42,921 bases of DNA, taken from the NCBI GenBank assembly GCA_902564695.1, contig CACFCB010000009.1, forward strand, positions 1 through 42,921. Direction: 5' to 3'. A model generated the notes under the pieces. That model searched no databases, was not told where the DNA came from, and saw only the letters and a program-made list of their open reading frames with translations. The stretch comes from an uncultured Prochlorococcus sp. (GTDB lineage Bacteria; Cyanobacteriota; Cyanobacteriia; PCC-6307; Cyanobiaceae). The position numbers and the translations under genes are program-made. Shown one piece after another: positions 10,516 through 20,050 of this stretch. Positions within the stretch are counted from its first letter, which is position 1. Every line of letters begins with the position of its first letter.

Positions 10516-12468
10516 ATGACATCAAGTTCAATGAATTCTCAAAGTTCAAAAAATAATCAATCAAAATCTCCTTGTTTGAGGATTATTCCTTTAGGAGGCC
10601 TTGGAGAAATTGGTAAAAACACTTGTGTTTTTGAATATGGTGACGACATCATGATTCTTGATGCTGGGCTGGCGTTTCCTACGGATGGGATGCATGGGGT
10701 GAATGTTGTGATGCCAGACACTACTTATTTACGTGAAAATCAAAGTCGAATAAGGGGTTTGGTAGTTACTCATGGACATGAAGATCATATTGGTGGAATT
10801 TCTCATCATTTAAAGAACTTCAATATTCCTATTATTTATGGCCCTCCTTTAGCAATGTCTATGCTTAGAGGAAAAATGGAAGAAGCAGGCGTTGCTGATC
10901 GAACGACAATACAAGTATGTGGACCAAGAGAAGTTATTAAAGTTGGACAACATTTTTCACTTGAATTTGTAAGAAATACACATTCAATTTCTGATAGCTA
11001 TTCCTTTGCTGTGACAACTCCAGTAGGGGTAGTATTTTTTACTGGTGATTTCAAGTTTGATCATACTCCGCCTGATGGACAGCCCTCAGACCTGGCTAGA
11101 ATGGCTCACTATGGTGATAAAGGTGTTCTTTGCCTTTTGTCAGATTCAACTAACTCAGAAGTCACAGGATTCACGCCTTCGGAATATTCTGTTTTTCCAA
11201 ATTTAGATAGATATATTGCTACTGCTGAGGGGAGAGTGATGGTTACTACTTTTGCTAGTTCTACTCATCGCGTCGCCATGCTTCTAGAGTTGGCAATGAA
11301 AAATGGTAGAAAAGTCGGCTTGCTAGGTCGATCAATGCTGAATGTAGTTGGAAAAGCAAGAGAACTAGGATATATGCGTTTCCCTGACGATTTGTTTTTC
11401 CCAATAAAACAGATTAGAGATTTACCTGATAGAGAAACGTTTTTATTGATGACAGGTAGCCAGGGAGAATCAATGGCAGCTTTGAGTCGTATCGCTAGAG
11501 GAGAGCATCAACATGTTCAGTTAAAAACTAGTGATACGGTGATTTTTTCAGCGAGTCCTATTCCTGGAAATACTATTTCTGTTATGCACACAATTGATAA
11601 ATTAATAAAATTGGGTGCAAAAGTTATTTACGGAAAAGATAAGGGTATTCATGTGTCAGGGCATGGATGCCAAGAAGATCAGAAATGGATGATTGGATTA
11701 ACTAGACCAAAATATTTCATTCCTGTTCATGGGGAGTACAGAATGCAAGTTCTCCATGGAAAAACTGCAGTATCAATGGGAGTTCATCCAGAAAATGTCC
11801 TAGTTATGGAAAATGGGGACGTTGCTGAATTGAGACCTGACTCATTGATACAAGGTTCGCCAGTTAAATCAGGAGTAGAATTACTTGATTCTTCTAGAAC
11901 TGGAGTAGTTGATACTCGAGTGTTAAAAGAACGTCAGCAACTAGCTGATGACGGGGTTATAACTGTTCTTACTCCAATTAGTACTGATGGAGTAATGGTG
12001 GCGCCACCTCGAGTAAATCTTCGAGGAGTTATTACTAATGTTGATGCTAAAACAATGGTCAATTGGACAGAGAGGGAAATTAATTGGGTTTTAGAGAATC
12101 GATGGAAACAGCTTGTTCTGAAGACAGGTGGAAAGTCAGTTGAGGTTGACTGGATTGGTTTACAAAGAGAGGTGGAATCAGGTTTATCTCGTAGATTGAG
12201 AAGAGAGGTTCAAGCTGAGCCTTTAATATTGTGTCTTGTTCAGCCAGCTCCAGGCGGAACACGTGCTTATAAACCTCAACTAGAACAACAAGTTGATTCC
12301 AAGCAAGTAGTAAGAAAAACCGCTGATAAATCCTTAAATTCAGCTAATTCCTCAGTTCCAATTAAAGAAACAAATCCTAAAACAGAAACATCAACAGTAA
12401 ATAATGAAAATCAATCAGAAGATATGCCTTCAGGTAGAACAAGACGTCGTAGATCTGCAGTTAGCTGA
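10516..12468 (+). CDS. rnj: Ribonuclease J
   Basis: The protein is a metallo-beta-lactamase/beta-CASP nuclease with 5'-to-3' exonuclease and endonuclease activity in RNA processing and decay. The metal-binding motif HGHEDH is at residues 86-91. Further conserved pieces are FTGDFKFD, LLSDSTNSE, the beta-CASP segments TTFASSTHR and LMTGSQGES, and IPVHGEYRM. About 70 residues after the family core are polar and low-complexity and end in a basic RTRRRRSAVS. Such a tail is common in cyanobacterial RNase J and may bind RNA, though that is inference. It lies 70 bases downstream of dapA and converges on tilS 25 bases later. Confidence 0.95.
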   Translation: MTSSSMNSQSSKNNQSKSPCLRIIPLGGLGEIGKNTCVFEYGDDIMILDAGLAFPTDGMHGVNVVMPDTTYLRENQSRIRGLVVTHGHEDHIGGISHHLKNFNIPIIYGPPLAMSMLRGKMEEAGVADRTTIQVCGPREVIKVGQHFSLEFVRNTHSISDSYSFAVTTPVGVVFFTGDFKFDHTPPDGQPSDLARMAHYGDKGVLCLLSDSTNSEVTGFTPSEYSVFPNLDRYIATAEGRVMVTTFASSTHRVAMLLELAMKNGRKVGLLGRSMLNVVGKARELGYMRFPDDLFFPIKQIRDLPDRETFLLMTGSQGESMAALSRIARGEHQHVQLKTSDTVIFSASPIPGNTISVMHTIDKLIKLGAKVIYGKDKGIHVSGHGCQEDQKWMIGLTRPKYFIPVHGEYRMQVLHGKTAVSMGVHPENVLVMENGDVAELRPDSLIQGSPVKSGVELLDSSRTGVVDTRVLKERQQLADDGVITVLTPISTDGVMVAPPRVNLRGVITNVDAKTMVNWTEREINWVLENRWKQLVLKTGGKSVEVDWIGLQREVESGLSRRLRREVQAEPLILCLVQPAPGGTRAYKPQLEQQVDSKQVVRKTADKSLNSANSSVPIKETNPKTETSTVNNENQSEDMPSGRTRRRRSAVS

Positions 12469-12493
12469 TAATTCATAATTTTAGTTCTTAAAT

Positions 12494-13507
12494 TCATTGA
12501 ATAGAAATTCTCTCTTTGTTCCAACTTAGGACAAAGTTGCCATGAAGATAGATAGATCCAGGTGGCTTTTTCTCATCTATTTTGTTGTTAATTTCTGCTA
12601 TTTGCATAGCAGTAAATTTTTTTACTCCCATAGATTTAAGCCAAGTATTAAGGATAATTTTTCTTACGGAGTTTGGGAATTTTATTATTTTTTTTCGAGA
12701 TAGATAATTAATTTTTCTTTCTTTGCAGAAATTAATCGCTATTTTTGCAAAAAATATTTGATCGTCATTATGTGTCTCAAGTTTATTTGCTAATGTAGCT
12801 ATTCTTAAATCTGCACCTTTATGAATTGAATTTAATATTGGTAAAATTTCTTTGCGAATTCTATTTCTTGCAAAATTCAAATTTTCATTCGAAGGATCAA
12901 GCCATATTGGTAAATTTAATTCTTTACAAATTTGTAAAGTTTCTTCTCTTGTAAAGATTAGAAGTGGTCTAACTAACTCAAAGTTATGATCCAAGTTTCT
13001 TTTTTCTCTAAGTGAACTAAGCCCAATTAAATCACTTCCTCTAGCCAAGTTCATAATAATTGTTTCAGCCCGATCAGTTGCTGTATGACCAGTTAATATT
13101 TTTATAGAACGTTTATTAATGTTATTTGATGCTAATGATTTAGCTTTCATTATTAGATTTTTATATCTCCAATTTCTTGCTTTTGCTTCATTATTTACAT
13201 CTTCTTTTTGTGCTTTATTAGAGTGAAAAGATATTTGTCTATGCAGACACCAACTTTTCAGTTCTGTCTCAATTTGTCCGGATTGATTATGCCATTGGTG
13301 ATCTCCATGCCAAACTTCAATTTGCCATTTGTAGAGCCTTTGCAAATCAAAAAGTAATTTGAGTAGGGCCATCGAATCTTGCCCTCCAGATATAGCCAAG
13401 AGAAGTATTGAGTTGCGTGGAAGCAAAGAATTGTTTTGTATGAGCCTTTTATGCAAACGCAAATGCCATTTGCTCCAAGGCTTTTTCGTTTGAGGAGTTT
13501 CTGACAT
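12494..13507 (-). CDS. tilS: tRNA(Ile)-lysidine synthetase
   Basis: TilS modifies the wobble cytidine of tRNA-Ile(CAU) to lysidine using ATP and lysine, so that it reads AUA. The N-terminal PP-loop ATPase motif SGGQDS is at residues 40-45. It is followed by WHGDHQWHN, the family segment [21 protein letters not shown], and [30 protein letters not shown] is diagnostic of TilS. At 337 residues it is the short form, lacking most of the C-terminal domain found in E. coli, as is normal for cyanobacteria. Confidence 0.94.
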   Translation of the reverse strand: MSETPQTKKPWSKWHLRLHKRLIQNNSLLPRNSILLLAISGGQDSMALLKLLFDLQRLYKWQIEVWHGDHQWHNQSGQIETELKSWCLHRQISFHSNKAQKEDVNNEAKARNWRYKNLIMKAKSLASNNINKRSIKILTGHTATDRAETIIMNLARGSDLIGLSSLREKRNLDHNFELVRPLLIFTREETLQICKELNLPIWLDPSNENLNFARNRIRKEILPILNSIHKGADLRIATLANKLETHNDDQIFFAKIAINFCKERKINYLSRKKIIKFPNSVRKIILNTWLKSMGVKKFTAMQIAEINNKIDEKKPPGSIYLHGNFVLSWNKERISIQ

Positions 13508-13592
13508 TTGCTTTGGTTTCAGAGCCGGAATTAAATTTTTTTAGTTCTTTTGCTGAGTCAGTGTCACAATCAGAGTAATAGTTGTTGCTTCT

Positions 13593-14369
13593 ATGTCACG
13601 TTTGCATTCTTTACCAGTTGTACTCCAAAAGAGTCTTCAGAATAGATCTGTTTTTAAAGTAATTTCTGGATTGAATAATTTTAATCCAGAATCTGTATTT
13701 CAGATTTCGAAAGCTGCTGGAATTGGGAGTGCGGATTTATTGGATATCGCTTGCGACCCTGAATTAGTAAAGTTGGCAATCGAAGCTTCTAATCTTCCAA
13801 TTTGTGTGAGTTCGATTGAACCACAGCTTTTCCCTAAGGCTGTTATTTCGGGAGCATCAATTATAGAAATTGGAAATTACGATACTTTTTATAAAGATGG
13901 ACGTCTCTTTAGTTCAGACGAGGTATTAGCACTGGCTACTGAATCACGCAGTCTTTTACCTGAAGTGGTTTTGTCGGTTACCGTTCCTCATACACTGCCT
14001 TTAGATTGTCAAGCTCAATTAGCACTCGATCTTGTTGAAGTCGGAGTTGATTTAATTCAGACGGAGGGAGGTACAAGTTCTCAACCACAAAGTGCTGGAA
14101 CTTTAGGTTTAATAGAAAAAGCTGCGCCAACCTTGGCAGCAACTATAGCTATATCTTCTGCTTTGAAAGAGAATCAAAAGTCTGTTCCTTTGATTTGTGC
14201 ATCTGGGCTTTCAGAAGCAACTGTATCAATGGCTATTTCTATTGGTGCAAGTGGAGTTGGCATTGGTTCAGCTATAAATAAATTAAATAACGAATTAGCA
14301 ATGGTTGCGACTGTAAAAGGAATACGTTCAGCTTTAGATTCTTACTTAATGGTTCCCACGATTAACTAA
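13593..14369 (+). CDS. ycf23: DUF561/Ycf23 family protein
   Basis: This 258-residue protein matches the Ycf23 (DUF561) family known from cyanobacteria and algal plastids, recognisable by FKVISGLNNFN, AADLLDIA-type (here SADLLDIA), CVSSIEPQLF, the GGTSSQPQSAGTLGLIEKAAPTLAATIAIS region and a C-terminal GVGIGSAIN. The pattern of hydrophobic strands ending in glycine-rich phosphate-binding-like loops suggests a TIM-barrel fold. No enzymatic function is established that I can state. It is transcribed divergently from tilS across about 85 bases and upstream of uvrB. Confidence 0.85.
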   Translation: MSRLHSLPVVLQKSLQNRSVFKVISGLNNFNPESVFQISKAAGIGSADLLDIACDPELVKLAIEASNLPICVSSIEPQLFPKAVISGASIIEIGNYDTFYKDGRLFSSDEVLALATESRSLLPEVVLSVTVPHTLPLDCQAQLALDLVEVGVDLIQTEGGTSSQPQSAGTLGLIEKAAPTLAATIAISSALKENQKSVPLICASGLSEATVSMAISIGASGVGIGSAINKLNNELAMVATVKGIRSALDSYLMVPTIN

Positions 14370-14418
14370 TGCTCTGAATAAGGTAATTTAGAACATTAGA
14401 TAGATCGAAAGTGAAAAA

Positions 14419-14460
14419 ATGAAATTAACAGATTATGAGTTTCGTTTTTTGGGCTTATAG
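14419..14460 (+). other. Possible 13-codon leader ORF abutting uvrB
   Basis: An ATG at 14419 opens a 13-residue reading frame (MKLTDYEFRFLGL) that stops at 14460, six bases before the uvrB ATG. No ribosome binding site is obvious. It could be chance, or a short leader whose translation feeds ribosomes into uvrB. The evidence is position only. Confidence 0.15.
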
Positions 14461-14466
14461 GTGTAT

Positions 14467-16503
14467 ATGTCTGAATATAAGCTTAAGGCTCCGTATGTTC
14501 CCAAAGGAGATCAACCAGCAGCTATTAAAGGGCTTGTAGCCGGTGTAAATAAAGGTGAAAAATTTCAAACATTACTAGGTGCGACTGGAACAGGAAAAAC
14601 TTTTACGATAGCTAATTTAATTGCTCAAACGGGTAGGCCTTCTTTAGTGTTGGCTCATAATAAAACTCTTGCTGCTCAACTATGTAATGAATTAAGGGAG
14701 TTTTTCCCTAATAATGCAGTTGAATATTTTATTTCTTATTACGATTATTATCAACCAGAAGCTTATGTTCCAGTTAGTGATACTTACATAGCAAAAACAT
14801 CATCAATTAATGAAGAGATTGATATGTTGAGGCACTCTGCTACAAGATCTTTATTTGAAAGAGATGATGTAATCGTTGTAGCTTCAATTAGTTGTATTTA
14901 TGGTCTCGGAATTCCAAGTGAATATTTAAAAGCTTCTATAAAATTTAAGGTAGGAGATAGTATTGATCTAAGATTATGCCTTAGATTATTAGTTTCTAAT
15001 CAATATGCGCGTAATGACATAGAAATAAGTCGAGGTAGATTTAGAGTAAGAGGAGATGTTTTAGAAATAGGTCCTGCATATGATGATAGGTTAGTTAGGA
15101 TAGAGTTATTTGGTGATGAAATAGAAAGTATAAGTTATGTTGATCCGACAACTGGGGAGATACTAAACAAACTTGAAGAAATAAATATATATCCAGCAAA
15201 GCATTTTGTTACCCCTAAAGATCGATTAGATTGTGCAGTTAAAGAAATTAAAAAAGAATTAAAAGATAGATTAGACTTTCTTAATCAAGAGGGTAAATTA
15301 CTAGAAGCACAAAGGTTAGAACAAAGAACTATTTATGATTTAGAAATGTTAAAAGAAGTTGGTTATTGCAATGGCGTGGAAAATTACGCTCGTCATCTTT
15401 CTGGAAGAGATCCTGGAACTGCTCCAGAATGCTTAATTGATTATTTTCCTGATAATTGGTTATTGCTTATTGATGAAAGTCATGTGACCTGTCCCCAATT
15501 GAGAGCAATGTATAATGGAGATCAATCTAGGAAAAAAGTTTTAATTGATCATGGGTTTCGCCTACCTAGTGCAGCCGATAATCGTCCATTAAAAGATATA
15601 GAATTTTGGAATAAGGCTAAACAAACTGTTTTTATTAGTGCCACTCCTGGTGATTGGGAGTTATCAAAAACACAAGGAAATATAGTTGAACAAGTTATTC
15701 GACCAACTGGTGTATTAGATCCTTTAGTGGAAGTTCGACCCACCCAAGGTCAAGTTGAAGATTTACTTTTTGAGATTAGGAAAAGAGCAACGAAAAATCA
15801 AAGGATTTTGATTACAACACTTACTAAAAGAATGGCTGAAGATCTTACTGATTATTTATCTGAGAATAAGGTGAGAGTTCGTTATTTACATTCTGAGGTT
15901 CATTCAATAGAGCGAATTGAAATTATTCAAGATTTGCGACTTGGTGAATATGATGTTTTGGTTGGAGTGAATCTATTAAGAGAAGGATTAGATTTGCCAG
16001 AAGTATCTCTTGTTGTAATTCTTGATGCTGATAAAGAAGGATTTTTAAGAGCACAAAGATCTCTTATTCAAACCATCGGTCGTGCTGCGAGGCATGTAGA
16101 TGGTTTGGCTTTGCTTTATGCTGATAAGATGACTGATTCAATGGCTAAAGCTATTAGCGAAACTGAAAGACGGCGAGAGATACAGGAAAGTTACAATAAA
16201 GAAAATGGTATTGTTCCTAAACCAGCTGGTAAGAAAGCAAATAATTCGATTCTTTCATTTTTAGAGCTTTCTAGAAGACTTAATCAAGATGGCAATTCTG
16301 ATGATTTTGTTGATATTGCCGATAAATTAATTGATCACACCTCAAAAGACTCTGATAACAACTTCTCTTTAGAATCTTTACCTGAATTAATAGAAAAGCT
16401 TGAATCTAAAATGAAACAAACTGCTAAGGATTTAGATTTCGAAAATGCTGCAATTCTACGAGATCGAATAAAAAAGTTAAGACAAAGGCTTGTAGGTAAT
16501 TAA
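14467..16503 (+). CDS. uvrB: Excinuclease ABC subunit B
   Basis: UvrB is the damage-verifying helicase-like subunit of nucleotide excision repair; it is loaded by UvrA and recruits UvrC. Motifs are the Walker A GATGTGKT (38-45), the damage-binding beta-hairpin [12 protein letters not shown], the DEAD-box equivalent LLLIDESH, helicase motif [20 protein letters not shown] and [12 protein letters not shown]-terminal UVR domain ([16 protein letters not shown]) binds UvrC. A GTG at 14461 is in frame two codons upstream; the ATG at 14467 is chosen because the family normally begins at this MSEYKL-type start. The gene ends only 4 bases from the end of the converging lysC. Confidence 0.97.
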   Translation: MSEYKLKAPYVPKGDQPAAIKGLVAGVNKGEKFQTLLGATGTGKTFTIANLIAQTGRPSLVLAHNKTLAAQLCNELREFFPNNAVEYFISYYDYYQPEAYVPVSDTYIAKTSSINEEIDMLRHSATRSLFERDDVIVVASISCIYGLGIPSEYLKASIKFKVGDSIDLRLCLRLLVSNQYARNDIEISRGRFRVRGDVLEIGPAYDDRLVRIELFGDEIESISYVDPTTGEILNKLEEINIYPAKHFVTPKDRLDCAVKEIKKELKDRLDFLNQEGKLLEAQRLEQRTIYDLEMLKEVGYCNGVENYARHLSGRDPGTAPECLIDYFPDNWLLLIDESHVTCPQLRAMYNGDQSRKKVLIDHGFRLPSAADNRPLKDIEFWNKAKQTVFISATPGDWELSKTQGNIVEQVIRPTGVLDPLVEVRPTQGQVEDLLFEIRKRATKNQRILITTLTKRMAEDLTDYLSENKVRVRYLHSEVHSIERIEIIQDLRLGEYDVLVGVNLLREGLDLPEVSLVVILDADKEGFLRAQRSLIQTIGRAARHVDGLALLYADKMTDSMAKAISETERRREIQESYNKENGIVPKPAGKKANNSILSFLELSRRLNQDGNSDDFVDIADKLIDHTSKDSDNNFSLESLPELIEKLESKMKQTAKDLDFENAAILRDRIKKLRQRLVGN

Positions 16504-16507
16504 TATA

Positions 16508-18277
16508 TTAATCAATATCATTATTGTCTAATTTAAAGCAAGAATGAATTTCATTTAAAGCCTTTTCTCCATGTTTTTCAGAAATAATACAAGTTGTTCT
16601 TATTTCACTTGTTGCTATCATTTCAATATTAATTTTTTTGTTTGCTAGTGCCCTAAAAATTTTAGCTGCTGTCCCTTTTGTAAAAGGCATTCCTGAACCT
16701 ACAGCGCTAATTTTAACGATTTCATTCCCTTCTTCAATAATAGCTCCTTTCCAATTTGCTATTAATTCTTCCAAAGCGTACTTAGCTTCATTTCTATCAT
16801 TTTTCTTTAATGTAAAACTAATGTCCTTGGTTTTGTCATTATGTTTTCTTTCAGATTGAACTATTGTGTCTAAACATATACTATTTTCAGCTAATGTTGA
16901 ACAAATTATTGAAGCAGTTCCTGGTTTATCTGGGACATTTTTTACACTAATCTGGATTTGATCTTTATCTAAAGCTATACCTCTTACTTCTGGTTCATGA
17001 TTATCTTTTGAAACAGGATTAAGATTAATTTGTTTATCATTAAGTTTGAAGAAATCTCCAATAGAACGTAAGGCTTTTTTCCCTGAGGCGGAATCAATTA
17101 CACAACTTACTTTGACTTCACTAGTTGCAATTAGCCTTATATTAATACCAGCATCAGAAAGTGTTTGAAATAAAGAAGACGCTATCCCTGGCCTTCCCAT
17201 TATTCCTGCTCCAAAAATACTGATTTTGCTTAGATTATTTTGTGAAGATATTTCACCCCCTATAGAATCAATTAGTCTTTTACATTGAGCATTGGCATTA
17301 TTTAATTCATCTTCTTTTACAGAGAAAGTAATATCATTTTTATTATTTTGATGTGTTGCTTGAATAATAAGATCTACATTCACTCCTCCTTCAGATAGGG
17401 CTTCAAATAGCTCAGCAGCAATCCCAGGACGATCTGGGATATTAGATAGAGCAATAACTGATTGATGTTCGATTAACTCTAAGCCGTCTACTGGACTCCT
17501 GTGCTCTATTCCACCTTTAGAAACTATATGCTTTTTGTTACTAGTTAGTGTTGTTCCTTCAAGGTTTTCCCAGCTTGATTTGACTACAAGAGTTACTGCA
17601 AAATTTCTTGCGATTTCAACTGCTCGAGGGTGTAAAACAGCGGCTCCAAGACTTGCCAGCTCTAACATTTCATCACAACTAATTCTTTTCATTAATTGTG
17701 CACTTTTAACAATTCTGGGATCAGTGGTTAAGACACCCGGAACATCGGTATAGATTTCACACTTCTCGGCTTCAAGAGCTGCTGCTAAAGCGACGGCAGA
17801 AGTATCAGATCCTCCTCTCCCTAAAGTTGTTATTTCAGAAATTCTTCCTATACCTAAACTGGTTCCTTGGAAACCAGCAATGACGATAATTTTGCCCTGA
17901 TTTAAAAGATTTTGTATTCGTTCTGTTCTTATCTCTAGTATTCTTGCTCGCCCATGCGCTGATTCCGTAATGATTCCTGCTTGAGTACCAGTTAATGAGA
18001 TAGCTTGAAGTCCTAATTCATTTAGGGCCATAGCTAGTAAAGATATAGAAACTTGCTCTCCAGTTGAAAGGAGCATATCCATCTCGCGTTGAGGAGGATT
18101 GAGTGTTATACCTGAAGCTAAAGTTGTTAACTGATCAGTTGTATGTCCCATGGCTGAAACAACTACTACAAGATCATTTCCTTCGTCCTTGCAAGTTTTT
18201 ATTTTTTGAGCAACAGCTTTAATACGCTCAATGCTACCTAGAGAGGTGCCGCCAAATTTTTGAACCAGCAAGGTCAT
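16508..18277 (-). CDS. lysC: Aspartate kinase with four ACT domains
   Basis: LysC phosphorylates aspartate, the step before Asd (encoded at 8506-9540). The kinase domain starts with KFGGTSLGS (about 7-15) and contains TTLGRGGSDTSAVALAAAL and the EIYTDVPGVLTTDPR segment. After about residue 265 come four ACT repeats in two pairs, beginning near VIALSNIPDRPGIAAELF, ISIFGAGIMGRPGIASSLF, IQISVKNVPDKPGTASII and KISAVGSGMPFTKGTAAKIF. The second and fourth repeats each end in an IATSE-V/I motif. Most bacterial enzymes have two ACT domains. A duplicated regulatory half is known for cyanobacterial aspartate kinases and is expected to mediate feedback inhibition by lysine and/or threonine. Length is 589 residues; holA ends 27 bases upstream on the same strand. 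Confidence 0.95.
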   Translation of the reverse strand: MTLLVQKFGGTSLGSIERIKAVAQKIKTCKDEGNDLVVVVSAMGHTTDQLTTLASGITLNPPQREMDMLLSTGEQVSISLLAMALNELGLQAISLTGTQAGIITESAHGRARILEIRTERIQNLLNQGKIIVIAGFQGTSLGIGRISEITTLGRGGSDTSAVALAAALEAEKCEIYTDVPGVLTTDPRIVKSAQLMKRISCDEMLELASLGAAVLHPRAVEIARNFAVTLVVKSSWENLEGTTLTSNKKHIVSKGGIEHRSPVDGLELIEHQSVIALSNIPDRPGIAAELFEALSEGGVNVDLIIQATHQNNKNDITFSVKEDELNNANAQCKRLIDSIGGEISSQNNLSKISIFGAGIMGRPGIASSLFQTLSDAGINIRLIATSEVKVSCVIDSASGKKALRSIGDFFKLNDKQINLNPVSKDNHEPEVRGIALDKDQIQISVKNVPDKPGTASIICSTLAENSICLDTIVQSERKHNDKTKDISFTLKKNDRNEAKYALEELIANWKGAIIEEGNEIVKISAVGSGMPFTKGTAAKIFRALANKKINIEMIATSEIRTTCIISEKHGEKALNEIHSCFKLDNNDID

Positions 18278-18304
18278 TGAACTCTCGTTTACTTTTTGAT
18301 TATT

Positions 18305-19318
18305 TCAGTTGTTAGTAAGAATTTTACTTTCTGTTAGCAGATTATCTTTAAAAGAATCCATTGGTTTGTATCCTGATTTTATAGAGGATTCTATTTTCAG
18401 AAGTTTTTTCATCAATTGCAGTAATTTGTATGGAGATACATCTTGAATTTGTTTGCGTATTACAAAAATACGTTTTGGATTAGAAATGCCAATAAGTTTT
18501 GCGATTTCCTTAATATCTTGTTTCCCTTCAGAATCCAATATTTTTACCCAAAGCCATCCCCTGGCTTGACTAGTTAACGTTGATAATAAACGCAGAGCTG
18601 GCTCACCATTTTCAAGTAAGGAGTTGATTTTACTTAAAGCTAAAATCTTATTTTCTTTAAGTAAAAGATTGGAAATTTCTAAGGCATTAGTACAAGTACT
18701 TTGTATGAGGTTCTTCACTAGCTCTTTAGTAATTTCATTAGTTTTTTTATTAGTTGCTTCAGATAATAATGCGATTTTTTGCAGCTCTGTATTAATTAAA
18801 GAACTATCATTCCCTAAGCTTTCTACTAGTAAATCAATGACTTCTTGATTCATTTTCAAGTTTAAGCGATTCACTATATTGCTGACCAAACGCCTCTGAC
18901 CATTAATATCCCACGGTAGAGGTAGAACAAAACTTTTTTCTGTAGATATAGGACTGGATTTAATATTTTCTTGAAGTAATTTAGTCGTCTTTAGTCTCTT
19001 ATCAGGTTTATTGGAATTCTGTAAAATTAAGTGTGTTTGATCAGGGATTAAATTTATTGCTTTTTCTAGTTGACTAGCTAATTCCAGAGTGCAACCATTA
19101 CAAAACTGGCTTCTTCTAACTACCACAATTCTTGCTCCATTACCAAGTGGCGCACTTTGAATTTCTTCTAATGCCCTTAAAGTTTGTTTTGGATCATTTC
19201 CATCAATTTGACTATAGTTAAAACTCTTCCAAGTAGGATCAATAAATGTTTCCACTATTTCGTCAATTTCGCTATTAGTTGCCTCATAGTCATCTCCCCA
19301 TATTAAATGTATTGGCAT
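18305..19318 (-). CDS. holA: DNA polymerase III subunit delta
   Basis: The 337-residue protein fits HolA, the delta subunit that opens the beta clamp in the clamp loader with DnaX and delta prime. It begins MPIHLIWGDDYEAT, resembling the family start around the collapsed P-loop. Other conserved pieces are LGNGARIVVVRRSQF, the helical LVESLGNDSSLINTELQKIALL segment of domain II, and the C-terminal collar segment with SGYKPMDSFKDNLL near the end. It lacks a functional Walker A motif, as expected. It is upstream of lysC on the same strand and divergent from cobH. Confidence 0.88.
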   Translation of the reverse strand: MPIHLIWGDDYEATNSEIDEIVETFIDPTWKSFNYSQIDGNDPKQTLRALEEIQSAPLGNGARIVVVRRSQFCNGCTLELASQLEKAINLIPDQTHLILQNSNKPDKRLKTTKLLQENIKSSPISTEKSFVLPLPWDINGQRRLVSNIVNRLNLKMNQEVIDLLVESLGNDSSLINTELQKIALLSEATNKKTNEITKELVKNLIQSTCTNALEISNLLLKENKILALSKINSLLENGEPALRLLSTLTSQARGWLWVKILDSEGKQDIKEIAKLIGISNPKRIFVIRKQIQDVSPYKLLQLMKKLLKIESSIKSGYKPMDSFKDNLLTESKILTNN

Positions 19319-19376
19319 TACTGCAAGATAGTCGTGAAAAAAGATGCGATCTCAAATTAGCTCAAGATAATACACA

Positions 19377-20009
19377 GTGAAAACACCAGAACATCCAATT
19401 TTTCTTCAAAGCATTGAATACATTAGATCTCAAATTGGTTTAACAGGTCTCGATAAAGTTCAACAATCAATTCTTGAACGAATTATTCACTCCAGTGGAG
19501 ATTTGACTTTGAATCCCTGCTTGAAATTTAGTCCAGGAGCTTGTGATAAAGCTGTTAATGCATTGCAGAATGGTGCAAAGATTATTACTGATACCTTCAT
19601 GGCAGAAGCTGGTGTTGCTCCAGTTGCAAAACGAACATTAAATTCAACAGTTAATTGTATTTTAGAAATGGCTCCAAAGTCTTTTGATGCAATTTTGACC
19701 ACTAGATCTGCAATAGGCATGCGTAAAATGTGGTTAGATCTTGAAAAAAAAGATGAGTTCCTACCTGCACCAATTGTTGTCATTGGAAGTGCACCTACAG
19801 CAATGATGGCGTTGTTAGATTTAATTGAAAAAGGTAGCAAAATGCCTAGTTTAATTATTGGCATGCCAGTGGGATTTATAGGTGTTGCGGAAAGTAAAAA
19901 TCGTTTATTAAACAGTGATTGTACTCATATAGTTTTAGAAGGATCTAAAGGAGGCGCATCTCTAGCCGCAGCAACTATAAATGCTTTATTGAGAGCTGCT
20001 GAGTATTAG
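19377..20009 (+). CDS. cobH: Precorrin-8X methylmutase
   Basis: CobH/CbiC moves a methyl group from C-11 to C-12 in corrin ring synthesis, forming hydrogenobyrinic (or cobyrinic) acid on the B12 or pseudocobalamin pathway. The catalytic histidine is His38 in ERIIHSSGD. Other family marks are KRTLNSTVNC, RSAIGMRKMW, APIVVIGSAPTAMMAL and the signature IGMPVGFIGVAESK. The start codon is GTG. The length of 210 residues is standard. The presence of the pathway fits picocyanobacteria, which make a B12 analog. It is convergent with mutS. Confidence 0.93.
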   Translation: MKTPEHPIFLQSIEYIRSQIGLTGLDKVQQSILERIIHSSGDLTLNPCLKFSPGACDKAVNALQNGAKIITDTFMAEAGVAPVAKRTLNSTVNCILEMAPKSFDAILTTRSAIGMRKMWLDLEKKDEFLPAPIVVIGSAPTAMMALLDLIEKGSKMPSLIIGMPVGFIGVAESKNRLLNSDCTHIVLEGSKGGASLAAATINALLRAAEY

Positions 20010-20050
20010 GATTATAAAATGAATATTAATTATTGCTTTTTAATTATTAT

